Shown here: positions 1-5,923 of the stretch, piece after piece | How positions within the stretch are numbered: position 1 is the stretch's first letter | Layout of the letters: every line of letters starts with the position of its first letter | Assembly (NCBI GenBank): GCA_005773145.1 | Contig: SXHS01000087.1 | Coordinates: 1-8,292 of the forward strand | Length of the DNA: 8,292 nucleotides | Reading direction: 5' to 3' | From: Planctomycetaceae bacterium | Lineage (GTDB): Bacteria > Planctomycetota > Planctomycetia > Pirellulales > Pirellulaceae | Position numbers and translations under genes: made by a program | The notes under the pieces: model-generated | What the model was told of the DNA's origin: nothing | What the model saw: the letters and a program-made list of their open reading frames with translations, nothing else | Database searches by the model: none

Positions 1-449
1 ATACCCGTCTGCAAAGGCTCGCAAACCGGCTGCCGCTTGGCAACGCCGGGGGCGATCTCTTCCACAAAACGACGCTCGGTCGTCTCAATCGGCCCCAGCC
101 CATCCAAGGGATTGCCCAGGGGATCGATGACGCGTCCCATCACGGCGTCCCCCACGGGGACGGAGAGGAGCCGCCCCATGCTCTTGACCTCGTCCCCCTC
201 CTTGATTTGGAGATAATCCCCCAAGATGATCACGCCGACGCTGTCTTCTTCCAGGTTGAAGGCCAGCCCCACCGTGCCACCGGGAAACTCGACCATCTCG
301 CCCGCCATCACGCCGGACAACCCATAGACCCGCGCGATACCATCACCCACTTCCAGGACCGTGCCGACTTCGCGGACATCGATTCGATCTTGATATTGCT
401 CGATTTCCTTTTGGATGACCGAGGCAATTTCACCTGCATTGAATTTCAT
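1..449 (-). CDS. atpA: F1 ATP synthase subunit alpha, N-terminal part (cut by window edge)
   Basis: Alpha subunit of the F1 catalytic head, one of three non-catalytic nucleotide-binding subunits alternating with beta. Only the first 149 codons are present. The protein begins MKFNAGEIASVIQKEIEQY, the N-terminal helix that contacts the delta subunit. The beta-barrel domain follows, with GDGIARVYGL at residues 35-44 and EMVEFPGGTVGLAFNLEED at 51-69. The start of the nucleotide domain has GRVIDPLGNPLDG at 105-117. The sequence stops before the Walker A loop, so nucleotide binding cannot be checked here. The ATG at 447-449 is the only start that yields the conserved N-terminus. It lies 23 bases after the atpH stop, as expected for co-transcription in the usual delta-alpha order. 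No strong Shine-Dalgarno sequence is visible before it. Confidence 0.97.
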   Translation of the reverse strand, partial: MKFNAGEIASVIQKEIEQYQDRIDVREVGTVLEVGDGIARVYGLSGVMAGEMVEFPGGTVGLAFNLEEDSVGVIILGDYLQIKEGDEVKSMGRLLSVPVGDAVMGRVIDPLGNPLDGLGPIETTERRFVEEIAPGVAKRQPVCEPLQTG

Positions 450-472
450 AGGGATACCCGTGTGTTCGATGC

Positions 473-1099
473 CTACTTCGATTCGGCGAGAGACTCGCCG
501 TCTTGACGAATGGTCGCCATGGCCCGCTGCAGCGTTTCACTTCGCAACCGGCCCAGTTGATTGGCGACGCTCCCATCCAGAATGCGATCGCCGATGCGTA
601 CTACCAAGCCACCGATTAAATCGGCGTCGGTCGCGGTTCTCAATGCAACCTTTTTGGCCAGTACCTTTTCCAATGCCTGCGTGATGCGTGTTGTCATCTC
701 GCCATTGATCGGTGTGGCCGTCGTTAGCTCCGCTGCCACCACGCCGCGCCGCTCATTCCACAAAGCTCGCGCCTCGGCAGCCACCCCGCGCAAACACTCC
801 AAACGATTGCGTCGGGCCAGCACCTTCAAGAACGTCATCAGGACCGGCGATAACCGATTCCCCAGGCTCCGCTCCAAAACATGACGCTTTTCCTCGGCCG
901 TCAGGCGAGGGGATGCCAACAATGCGGAAAACTTTGGTTGCGGCGTCAGCACATCGCGCACCAACGCATCGAGTTCGTCGAGCATCGCCTCCGTGCGACC
1001 CGACGTCTCAACCGCGCTCAAGAGGGCCTGCGCGTAGACCGCACTGACCTTCTTACGACCAATGTCGGCCGCGTCTGCGTGAGATGAAGCATTTGTCAT
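473..1099 (-). CDS. atpH: F1 ATP synthase subunit delta
   Basis: Delta subunit (OSCP equivalent), which ties the top of F1 alpha to the peripheral stalk b. The product has 208 residues from the ATG at 1097-1099, slightly longer than the usual 175-185 because of a polar N-terminal tail. The helical N-domain starts near residue 17 (VSAVYAQALLSAVE). The C-terminal signature LIGGLVVRIGDRILDGSVAN is at 161-180 and matches the family pattern G-G-x-x-V-x-x-G-D-x-x-L-D-x-S. An upstream in-frame start at 1141 would add 14 residues that overlap the atpF end and resemble nothing in the family, so I prefer 1099. From there the gap to the atpF stop is 10 bases. No clear ribosome site precedes it, so translational coupling to atpF is likely. 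Confidence 0.96.
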   Translation of the reverse strand: MTNASSHADAADIGRKKVSAVYAQALLSAVETSGRTEAMLDELDALVRDVLTPQPKFSALLASPRLTAEEKRHVLERSLGNRLSPVLMTFLKVLARRNRLECLRGVAAEARALWNERRGVVAAELTTATPINGEMTTRITQALEKVLAKKVALRTATDADLIGGLVVRIGDRILDGSVANQLGRLRSETLQRAMATIRQDGESLAESK

Positions 1100-1109
1100 A
1101 AAATGGGTT

Positions 1110-1904
1110 TCAGTTCTGACTTGGCATCTGATCCAGCGCATCTTGGATCAAACGGCTGTGGTCTTGGGGGTTCAGCTTGGCCTTGACGATGCGACTCGCC
1201 AGACCGACCGCCGTATCCACCGACTTCTCCGCTAGTTCTTGCAACGCCTGCTGCTTGGCAACCCCGATCTCGCGCAGAGCCCGGTCTTTTTCCGAGCGGG
1301 CCGCCGCCTGCGCCTCGCCAAACACCTGCTGCTTGTGCTCCTCAGCCTCCTTGCGGGCCATCTCCAAGAGGCGGCGCACTTCGTCGGCGGCGCCATCCAA
1401 TTTAGCCTGGTGCGCCGACAATAGCTGTTTGGCGGACTCGTGGTTGCGCTCCGCCGCGGCGATGTTATCCGCTACCGATCGCTCCCGCTGATCCAACGCC
1501 GCGCTGATCGGTCCCCAGGCAAACTTCCAGAGAATCAACATCAGCACGAGAAAAACAATGGCCGTCACGATGGCCAAGTCCGGGTCCACGGTCAAAGGGT
1601 TCGCGGACGCGCCGTGCGCAGCACCCTCGCCGTGTGCGTCAGCCCCATGCTCGCCAGTCGCAGCATGTCCCTCGCTGGGGTCCTCCGCATGAGCCGCGTC
1701 GCCATGACCGGCAGCATCGTGAGCCTCGGCCCCCCAGGCCGTTCGCCCTAATCCCCCGCCTGAGAGCAGGGCCAGGGCCACCGTCCAAGCGAACCAGCCG
1801 CCACACACAAACCGGCCACGCCACCGCCCATTAAGCGGCGACGTTCGGAATTGCAACGCACCAGTCGCCACCCCGTGCGAGCACGCGTAAGATCTTATAG
1901 TCAT
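1110..1904 (-). CDS. atpF: Fo ATP synthase subunit b with signal peptide and His-rich external segment
   Basis: Peripheral-stalk subunit b, which holds F1 against Fo. The product has 264 residues from the ATG at 1902-1904, against about 160 in a standard b subunit. A basic n-region (RWRGR at 27-31) leads into a hydrophobic stretch at about 37-52 and a signal-peptidase-like site (AWGA-EA near 56-61). Residues 60-101 are rich in Ala, His, Asp and Glu, with seven His (62, 67, 72, 80, 86, 91, 98). The normal b transmembrane helix (LAIVTAIVFLVLMLILWKF, 110-128) comes next, then a long charged coiled coil to about 245. Upstream in-frame starts at 1919, 1943 (ATG) and 1958 (TTG) are possible. I chose 1904 because GAGAG lies a few bases before it. 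The b-family match is sure; the start and the cleavage of the signal are inferred. Confidence 0.93.
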   Translation of the reverse strand: MTIRSYACSHGVATGALQFRTSPLNGRWRGRFVCGGWFAWTVALALLSGGGLGRTAWGAEAHDAAGHGDAAHAEDPSEGHAATGEHGADAHGEGAAHGASANPLTVDPDLAIVTAIVFLVLMLILWKFAWGPISAALDQRERSVADNIAAAERNHESAKQLLSAHQAKLDGAADEVRRLLEMARKEAEEHKQQVFGEAQAAARSEKDRALREIGVAKQQALQELAEKSVDTAVGLASRIVKAKLNPQDHSRLIQDALDQMPSQN

Positions 1905-2073
1905 CGCTTCTCTCGCCATTTTTCCCAAAAACGGATCGGGCATTTCCCCAGCGGCCAAGCCACGCCGAACACCAGCAGGAGGCTTGCGTGACCCGCCATC
2001 GCGAAATCGCGCGGCGCGGAATCACACCACCCCGGCGCAGTGCCACGGCGCAACATCGTCACAAGCCCCGGCC

Positions 2074-2101
2074 AAGCCCGGATCTTGCACCCACCGGGCT
2101 T
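2074..2101 (-). other. Hairpin directly behind atpE
   Basis: A perfect 8-bp inverted repeat: AAGCCCGG at 2074-2081 and CCGGGCTT at 2094-2101, with a 12-base loop. The first base of the transcribed stem is the last base of the atpE stop codon. No run of T follows on the minus strand, so it is a poor intrinsic terminator. It fits better as an mRNA-stabilising or processing hairpin at the end of atpE. It opens a 196-base gap before atpF in which I see no gene, only a smaller dyad at 2000-2011. The role is inference; the repeat is directly visible. Confidence 0.5.
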
Positions 2102-2406
2102 TACATCTTGGCCATCATGCAGACGATGAGCGCGAAGAAGGTCGCCCCTTCAATCAACGCTGCGGCAATAATCATGGCCGTCTGCACATTGCCGGCCACC
2201 TCAGGTTGCCGAGCCATCGATTCGACCGCCGCCGTGCCAATCTTGCCAATGCCGAAACCGGCACCCAGCAGCACGAGCCCCGCTCCAATTGCCTGGCCAA
2301 CCAAAATTTGAGTCGAAGCACCGCCGTCCTGCGCCATCGCGGGGCCAGCGACACATACGACTGCAACCAACACCATGAACAGAATTTTCGTCCAACGTAC
2401 CACCAT
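2101..2406 (-). CDS. atpE: Fo ATP synthase subunit c with signal peptide
   Basis: Proteolipid subunit c, which forms the rotating ring of Fo. The product has 101 residues; typical c subunits have 70-85. The extra length is an N-terminal signal-peptide-like segment: MVVRWTKILF, a hydrophobic core, and a site near PAMA-QD at residues 22-27. Helix 1 (about 34-57) carries the glycine-rich GAGFGIGKIG run at 48-57. The polar loop has ARQPE at 65-69, and helix 2 (about 75-98) has the ion-carrying Glu86 in AALIEGATFF. The residues around Glu86 lack the Ser-Thr pair and Tyr of the known Na+-binding c rings, so H+ is the likelier coupling ion (inference). It has the best ribosome site in the operon, which fits its high copy number, and is followed at once by a hairpin. 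Confidence 0.96.
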   Translation of the reverse strand: MVVRWTKILFMVLVAVVCVAGPAMAQDGGASTQILVGQAIGAGLVLLGAGFGIGKIGTAAVESMARQPEVAGNVQTAMIIAAALIEGATFFALIVCMMAKM

Positions 2407-2410
2407 CAGT

Positions 2411-2415
2411 CTCCT
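2411..2415 (-). promoter_or_regulatory. Ribosome binding site of atpE
   Basis: On the minus strand AGGAG stands four bases before the atpE ATG (2404-2406). It is the only perfect Shine-Dalgarno core I see ahead of any atp gene in the window. That agrees with the need for many c subunits per complex, though other operons reach this in other ways. Confidence 0.7.
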
Positions 2416-2456
2416 GTCATAACAGCCACATGAAACAGATCGGACACTTCACCCGT

Positions 2457-3362
2457 CTAGTGTGGATGAACCGCCATGCCGATAAACAACGCCGAAAGAA
2501 ACGTGAAAATATAGGCCTGCAAAAAGGCCACAAATAGCTCCAACATGCTCAATGCCACGGCCCCCACAACGCTGGCCACGGACACCCCCATAAACAGCGG
2601 CAACGCGGCACCACCCACTGCAGCCACGAATGCCACTAATACGCCCAACACCAAATGCCCCGCCATCATGTTCGCCAACAGACGCACGGACAACACAAAG
2701 TGCTTAATGACCAGCCCCAGAATCTCGATGGCAAACACCATGGGCTTGAGCAAAACCGCCAAGACCAACGGCAACTCCATATGCGGCACCTGAGACCGCC
2801 AGTAGCCGATGACCCCCATTTTCACCATGCCCGTACCGATCACGGTCAGAAAGGTCACCATCGCTAAGGCGCCCGTTGTCGCCAAAGCGCCCGTCGGCGA
2901 ACCCAACCAAGGGATCATACCCAACAGGTTGCAGACCAGGATAAAAAAGAACAGCGACCACAGCAGCGGCAAGAAGCGATCCGCATCATGCTTGCCAATC
3001 GCCGGCCGAGCCACCTGATCGCGAATAAAGACTAACATTGTCTCAAGGAAATTCCACCAACGGCCTCGTGGCATTCCGCCGCCCGACATGCGATTGGCCA
3101 AGCAGACAAACGTCACGGCCACCAGACACGCCGCCAGCACCTCCAAGACCATGAACTTCGTCAGATGGCCGTCCAATGGCTCCAACAACTGATCCACCAG
3201 CGCCACGCCGGTGCGCGGCTGCCAAATGACATCATGCCAATCGCGGAATTGAGGCACATGCACCTGACCACCAAGCGCCCGCGGTACCTGAAAATAATCC
3301 GCATCCTTGACGTGCTCGATCAAATGCACCGGATCGAGCGGATTACTTGCATGCTCTGCCAT
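2457..3362 (-). CDS. atpB: Fo ATP synthase subunit a
   Basis: Stator subunit a, which forms the two proton half-channels next to the c ring in the cytoplasmic membrane. The product has 301 residues, somewhat longer than the 270 or so of E. coli because of a polar N-terminal stretch of about 65 residues. The core transmembrane helices fall at about 70-90, 131-152, 160-182, 197-220, 232-255 and 260-297. The essential arginine is Arg227 in LSVRLLANMMAGH, with His236 at the place of E. coli Glu219. Gln282 in FLQAYIF matches the conserved polar residue of the last helix. The conserved segment FFFILVCNLLGMIPW is at 138-152. The start codon lies 6 bases after the atpI-like stop, and the ribosome site overlaps that stop, so the two are probably translationally coupled. 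Confidence 0.97.
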   Translation of the reverse strand: MAEHASNPLDPVHLIEHVKDADYFQVPRALGGQVHVPQFRDWHDVIWQPRTGVALVDQLLEPLDGHLTKFMVLEVLAACLVAVTFVCLANRMSGGGMPRGRWWNFLETMLVFIRDQVARPAIGKHDADRFLPLLWSLFFFILVCNLLGMIPWLGSPTGALATTGALAMVTFLTVIGTGMVKMGVIGYWRSQVPHMELPLVLAVLLKPMVFAIEILGLVIKHFVLSVRLLANMMAGHLVLGVLVAFVAAVGGAALPLFMGVSVASVVGAVALSMLELFVAFLQAYIFTFLSALFIGMAVHPH

Positions 3363-3367
3363 GATTT

Positions 3368-3373
3368 CTCACC
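3368..3373 (-). promoter_or_regulatory. Ribosome binding site of atpB overlapping the atpI-like stop
   Basis: GGTGAG on the minus strand lies five bases before the atpB ATG and contains the TGA stop of the upstream atpI-like gene. The arrangement is typical of translational coupling. Confidence 0.6.
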
Positions 3374-3905
3374 GCCGAGGGGCGATTCGCAATGGAGCCA
3401 AGCTCGCAAATGCTTGACACGTCTCAATTGCTAACACCACCAAGTAGAAAAACAATACATACTGGATGAAACCCGCGCTCGCTAGCGGTCGCGAAAAAAA
3501 ATGTGCAAAAACACAGGCGGCCAAAGGCAGACTGAGCCGCATCGCCATCGCCACCAGCGTACGTTGCCAAACCTGCGCCGCAGCATTCGACAACCCCACC
3601 GCCAAGCATGCCCCAGTCCCTGCCACCCCACAAATCACGACCGCTCCCACCACACTCCACACACCCGCCCAGCCATGCGACCAAACCGCCCAACCGCCTA
3701 CCGGCAAACTAGTCCCGATCAGCCCCAACCACAAAACGATCCAACTGGCCAATCCCCCTCGCCCCCGTGGCACGTGACCCGCCACATCGCCAACGCGAAC
3801 CAGCGGACGCTCAGCATCTCGCGGGGCCGAACCCGAAATCGCCGCCGACCCTACTCGGACCGCCTGCGGCGCGACTGCTTGTTCACCATCTGCAGCAGAT
3901 GCCAT
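3369..3905 (-). CDS. AtpI-like four-helix membrane protein of the atp operon
   Basis: Sits exactly where atpI (uncI) lies in many atp operons, between atpZ and atpB. From the ATG at 3903-3905 it has 178 residues. An Ala/Arg-rich soluble stretch of about 52 residues is followed by four hydrophobic segments near 53-75, 80-104, 117-138 and 145-165. The four-helix plan and position match the AtpI/UncI group, whose members are poorly conserved and are thought to assist c-ring assembly. I recognise no diagnostic motif, so the name rests on topology and place. This start overlaps the end of atpZ by 55 bases in another frame. In-frame GTG codons further in would remove the overlap and shorten the soluble part without losing a helix. 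The frame stays open upstream to 4040, but that extension overlaps atpZ even more and is not credible. Confidence 0.75.
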   Translation of the reverse strand: MASAADGEQAVAPQAVRVGSAAISGSAPRDAERPLVRVGDVAGHVPRGRGGLASWIVLWLGLIGTSLPVGGWAVWSHGWAGVWSVVGAVVICGVAGTGACLAVGLSNAAAQVWQRTLVAMAMRLSLPLAACVFAHFFSRPLASAGFIQYVLFFYLVVLAIETCQAFASLAPLRIAPRR

Positions 3906-4135
3906 ACGCCTAATATCAACCCCAAGCCGAACCCTAACGCCGTGAACAAGACACGCGTGCCGAGCCAACGGTCCGCCCACACACCCACCACGCCCGGCAC
4001 CACCATCTCCATCGAGACGGTCATAATCCGCGACGCCCAAGAGTAGGCGACCGCCGACGACGAGCGACCATCAGCAGGCGAGGATTCGTCCACCCGCTCG
4101 GCCGGCTCCGGTCCACTGTCCGCCGATTTATCCAC
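3851..4135 (-). CDS. atpZ: AtpZ/AtpI-family small membrane protein
   Basis: First gene of the atp operon, with 94 residues and a GTG start at 4133-4135. The first 28 or so residues are polar and acidic. Two hydrophobic helices follow, at about 38-56 (MTVSMEMVVPGVVGVWADR) and 61-83 (VLFTALGFGLGLILGVWHLL), then a basic tail (NKQSRRRRSE). The pair of helices joined by a short D-R-W-L-G-T turn is typical of the AtpZ/AtpI family encoded before Fo genes. Members have been proposed to work with AtpI in c-ring assembly or Mg2+ supply, but the role is not settled. The predicted operon promoter leaves a leader of about 36 bases, and I see no strong ribosome site. The gene symbol follows family and position. 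Confidence 0.82.
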   Translation of the reverse strand: MDKSADSGPEPAERVDESSPADGRSSSAVAYSWASRIMTVSMEMVVPGVVGVWADRWLGTRVLFTALGFGLGLILGVWHLLQMVNKQSRRRRSE

Positions 4136-4178
4136 AAAAACACCGCGAAAACGCCCAAATCTCTCGCGTCAGGGCCCC

Positions 4179-4207
4179 AATCTAATGCAACCTTCCCAGA
4201 TGGTCAA
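4179..4207 (-). promoter_or_regulatory. Predicted promoter of the atp operon
   Basis: On the minus strand TTGACC (4202-4207) and TAGATT (4179-4184) are separated by exactly 17 bases, a near-consensus housekeeping-sigma promoter (5 of 6 and 4 of 6). Transcription would start near 4172, about 36 bases before the atpZ GTG. The A-rich tracts upstream could help RNA polymerase. This is a pattern-based prediction. Confidence 0.6.
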
Positions 4208-4218
4208 CCGGCGCTGAG

Positions 4219-4254
4219 GCCGACTTCGTGTTTTTTTTCACAAAGTTTTTCGGC
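4219..4254. other. Imperfect dyad with A/T tracts between the divergent promoters
   Basis: GCCGA (4219-4223) pairs with TCGGC (4250-4254). Inside it CTTCGTG (4224-4230) pairs with CACAAAG (4239-4245) apart from one C-A mismatch. The centre is a run of eight T (4231-4238), and a second T run fills 4246-4250. Lying 12-47 bases upstream of the atp -35 box, it could be an operator or bent DNA aiding the promoter. It could also be chance. Confidence 0.35.
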
Positions 4255-4307
4255 AAGGGTCCGGCCCACCCCAAGTCGCCACATGCCCCTGCAGAGGGGG
4301 TCGGCTG

Positions 4308-4336
4308 TTGCGTTTTCGCTCGGCCTCAACTAGACT
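4308..4336 (+). promoter_or_regulatory. Possible promoter of the DUF4912 gene
   Basis: TTGCGT (4308-4313), a 17-base spacer, then TAGACT (4331-4336): 3 of 6 and 4 of 6 matches. The predicted start near 4343 gives a leader of about 170 bases. It is weaker than the divergent atp promoter but correctly spaced and in the only AT-richer part of the leader. A small GC dyad (CCCCT/AGGGG, 4286-4299) lies just upstream. Confidence 0.35.
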
Positions 4337-4340
4337 GAAA

Positions 4341-4358
4341 AATAGATAGAATAGATAA
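4341..4358 (+). repeat. Two tandem copies of a 9-base AT-rich unit
   Basis: AATAGATAG (4341-4349) is followed directly by AATAGATAA (4350-4358), identical at 8 of 9 bases. It stands out against the GC-rich surroundings and sits at the predicted transcription start of the DUF4912 gene. It may simply be the AT-rich initiation zone. Confidence 0.45.
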
Positions 4359-4397
4359 GACCGGCGAAGTCCAAACGACCCGAGCCAGCAGCGGATT

Positions 4398-4455
4398 GGG
4401 TCGTCGGCTTCCCCTCGGAACTGCCGGTGGCGACCCTCGCCTGAGATCCGACGAC
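4398..4455 (+). other. Leader segment with mutually exclusive stems
   Basis: GGGTCG (4398-4403) can pair with CGACCC (4431-4436). The overlapping GTCGTCGG (4400-4407) can instead pair with CCGACGAC (4448-4455), extended by CGGAT (4392-4396) with ATCCG (4446-4450). A local hairpin GGCGA-CCC-TCGCC lies at 4429-4441. The pairings are visible; a regulatory role is speculative in sequence this GC-rich. Confidence 0.25.
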
Positions 4456-4497
4456 TGCGGGCCGCTTTCCGGTTAACTTAAATCCGTCCCATGAGGC

Positions 4498-4504
4498 AAA
4501 GGGG
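4498..4504 (+). promoter_or_regulatory. Ribosome binding site that supports the TTG start
   Basis: AAAGGGG ends eight bases before the TTG at 4513. That TTG is the start that keeps the whole conserved N-terminal motif of the DUF4912 protein; the next in-frame ATG would cut it in half. Confidence 0.5.
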
Positions 4505-4512
4505 TACGTGCC

Positions 4513-5874
4513 TTGATAACTGCGGCAACTCTACGCAACCAAACGGCGAAGGACCTGTCCCAAATGGCCAAGAAACGCGGGCTAGCGGGCTGGCACTCCA
4601 TGTCCAAGGCCGAATTGGTCAAAGCACTCGTCCGCCAAGCCACACGGACGGGGGACCAGCGCCGCAGCCGGACCACCCAAGAAACGGCTGCCACCTCGAC
4701 CCACCCCAGCCAAAAATCGCGCGCGGCCCAAATGCGAGCAGACCGAGGTAGCCAAGGGGCCGCACTGGCCCCTCTCAAGTCCACCAAGGGGTTAAAGCAC
4801 CCACCGGCGATCAAGGCACCCGCCGTCCAGGCCGTTGCCGTCCAGGCGCCTACGGCCAAGCCGGACAAGCCGGCTAAAATGGTCCGAATGGACAAACCGG
4901 TCAGACAGGCGTCCAAGCCCGCAAAACCCACCAAGCCATCGCGGCCACGCGACCCGCAGATCGACCAACGCATTCAAGAAGATCGAATGGCTCGGCAGCG
5001 CATGAAGGACCTGTCGTTTTCGCCGATCGCCAAGAACGCAGCCAGCCGCGGGCCAGTGGCGGAGACCGACCCCACGTCCAAGGATCGGCTGATCCTGATG
5101 GTGCGCGACGCCTACTGGTTGCAGGCCTATTGGGAATTGAAGCCGGCCAGCATCCAGCGGGCGCAGGCGGCGCTGGCCCTGCACTGGCACACGGCCAAAC
5201 CCGTATTGCGGGTCTTGCGACTGGAACGAGGCCCTTCCAACACTTCAGAACAAGTCGCGCGGGACATGCCGATTCATGGCGGCGTTCGCAATTGGTACGT
5301 GCATGTGGACAATCCTCCCGGTCGCTATTGCGTTGAAGTGGGCTATCTGGCGGCAAACAAGAGATTCTATCGCTTGGTTCGCAGCAATGTCGTCACCACG
5401 CCTCGCCCCGGCAGCACCGAGATCATCGATGGGAACTGGACGGATATCGCCGAGAATTGCGAGAAGGTTTTCGCCATGAGTGGCGGGTACGGCGCGGAAT
5501 CCAACGACGGTCAACTCAAGGAAATGCTGGAGGAACGCCTGCGCCGCCCGATCGGCCCAACGGCCCATAACCCCTTTGGCGCTGGCGCGATGGCCGATAC
5601 CACCAAGGAACGCCCCTTCGCCGTTCAGGTCGATGCGGAAATGATCGTGTATGGCATCACCCGACCAGGCGCCTATGTCACGATGGGCGGGGAACCGATC
5701 AAAATACGCGCCGACGGCACGTTCACGGCTCGTGTGGACCTGCCCGAACGCCGCCAGGTCGTCCCCATCGTGGCCAGTAGCCCGGATGGCACCGACGAAC
5801 AGACCGTCGTCCTAGCCATCGAACGCAATACCAAGGTGATGGAAACGGTCACACGACATGCGGCCGACGACTAA
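4513..5874 (+). CDS. DUF4912 protein with SAP/Rho-N-like N-terminus and Ig-like C-terminus
   Basis: A 453-residue protein of unknown function with no signal peptide or membrane helix, so probably cytoplasmic. Residues 6-40 (TLRNQTAKDLSQMAKKRGLA, then W-H-S-M-S-K-A-E-L-V-K-A-L) look like the helix-turn-helix of SAP or Rho N-terminal domains, which bind nucleic acid. Residues 45-165 form a low-complexity linker rich in Lys, Pro, Ala and Arg, with histone-tail-like KPAKP repeats near 115-145. The DUF4912 core spans about 187-300 (DRLILMVRDAYWLQAYWELK, then the WYVHVDNPPGRYCVEVGYLA strands). Residues 369-440 look like an Ig-like beta sandwich (GITRPGAYVTMGGEPIKIRADG). It starts at TTG with AAAGGGG eight bases upstream. 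In some bacteria DUF4912 genes lie near GH57 alpha-glucan enzymes, but none is in this window. Domain calls are by eye and the function is unknown. Confidence 0.85.
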   Translation: MITAATLRNQTAKDLSQMAKKRGLAGWHSMSKAELVKALVRQATRTGDQRRSRTTQETAATSTHPSQKSRAAQMRADRGSQGAALAPLKSTKGLKHPPAIKAPAVQAVAVQAPTAKPDKPAKMVRMDKPVRQASKPAKPTKPSRPRDPQIDQRIQEDRMARQRMKDLSFSPIAKNAASRGPVAETDPTSKDRLILMVRDAYWLQAYWELKPASIQRAQAALALHWHTAKPVLRVLRLERGPSNTSEQVARDMPIHGGVRNWYVHVDNPPGRYCVEVGYLAANKRFYRLVRSNVVTTPRPGSTEIIDGNWTDIAENCEKVFAMSGGYGAESNDGQLKEMLEERLRRPIGPTAHNPFGAGAMADTTKERPFAVQVDAEMIVYGITRPGAYVTMGGEPIKIRADGTFTARVDLPERRQVVPIVASSPDGTDEQTVVLAIERNTKVMETVTRHAADD

Positions 5875-5894
5875 GGCTGCATACCCCGTATCTC

Positions 5895-5923
5895 TTGTCG
5901 TATCGCGCGCTTCCTGTTAGCAT
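5895..5923 (+). promoter_or_regulatory. Possible promoter for larE and the kinase
   Basis: TTGTCG (5895-5900), a 17-base spacer and TAGCAT (5918-5923), each box 4 of 6. It lies 21 bases after the DUF4912 stop and would give a leader of about 370 bases before larE. I found no better-spaced candidate nearer to larE. Confidence 0.35.

Noticed and set aside
1100..1141. Longer N-terminus for atpH
   Set aside because: It would overlap atpF by 32 bases and adds residues not seen in delta subunits.
1831..2046. Minus-strand open frame in the atpE-atpF gap
   Set aside because: It overlaps the atpF start in another frame, is rich in Arg and Trp, and looks like no known small protein.
1984..2433. Plus-strand open frame of 149 codons opposite atpE
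   Set aside because: It is antisense to a clear c subunit and has no motif or ribosome site.
3501..4046. Plus-strand open frame of 181 codons opposite the atpI-like and atpZ genes
   Set aside because: Composition is Pro/Arg/His/Thr-rich as expected from the antisense of a GC-rich gene, it has no recognisable motif, and both genes on the other strand have membrane helices and operon context.
4491..4751. ATG-started frame just before the DUF4912 start
   Set aside because: It overlaps the real gene in another frame, has no family resemblance, and its ATG lies before, not after, the ribosome site.
4473..4973. Minus-strand open frame of 166 codons opposite the DUF4912 gene start
   Set aside because: Antisense shadow of the Lys/Pro-rich linker, running into the divergent promoter region.
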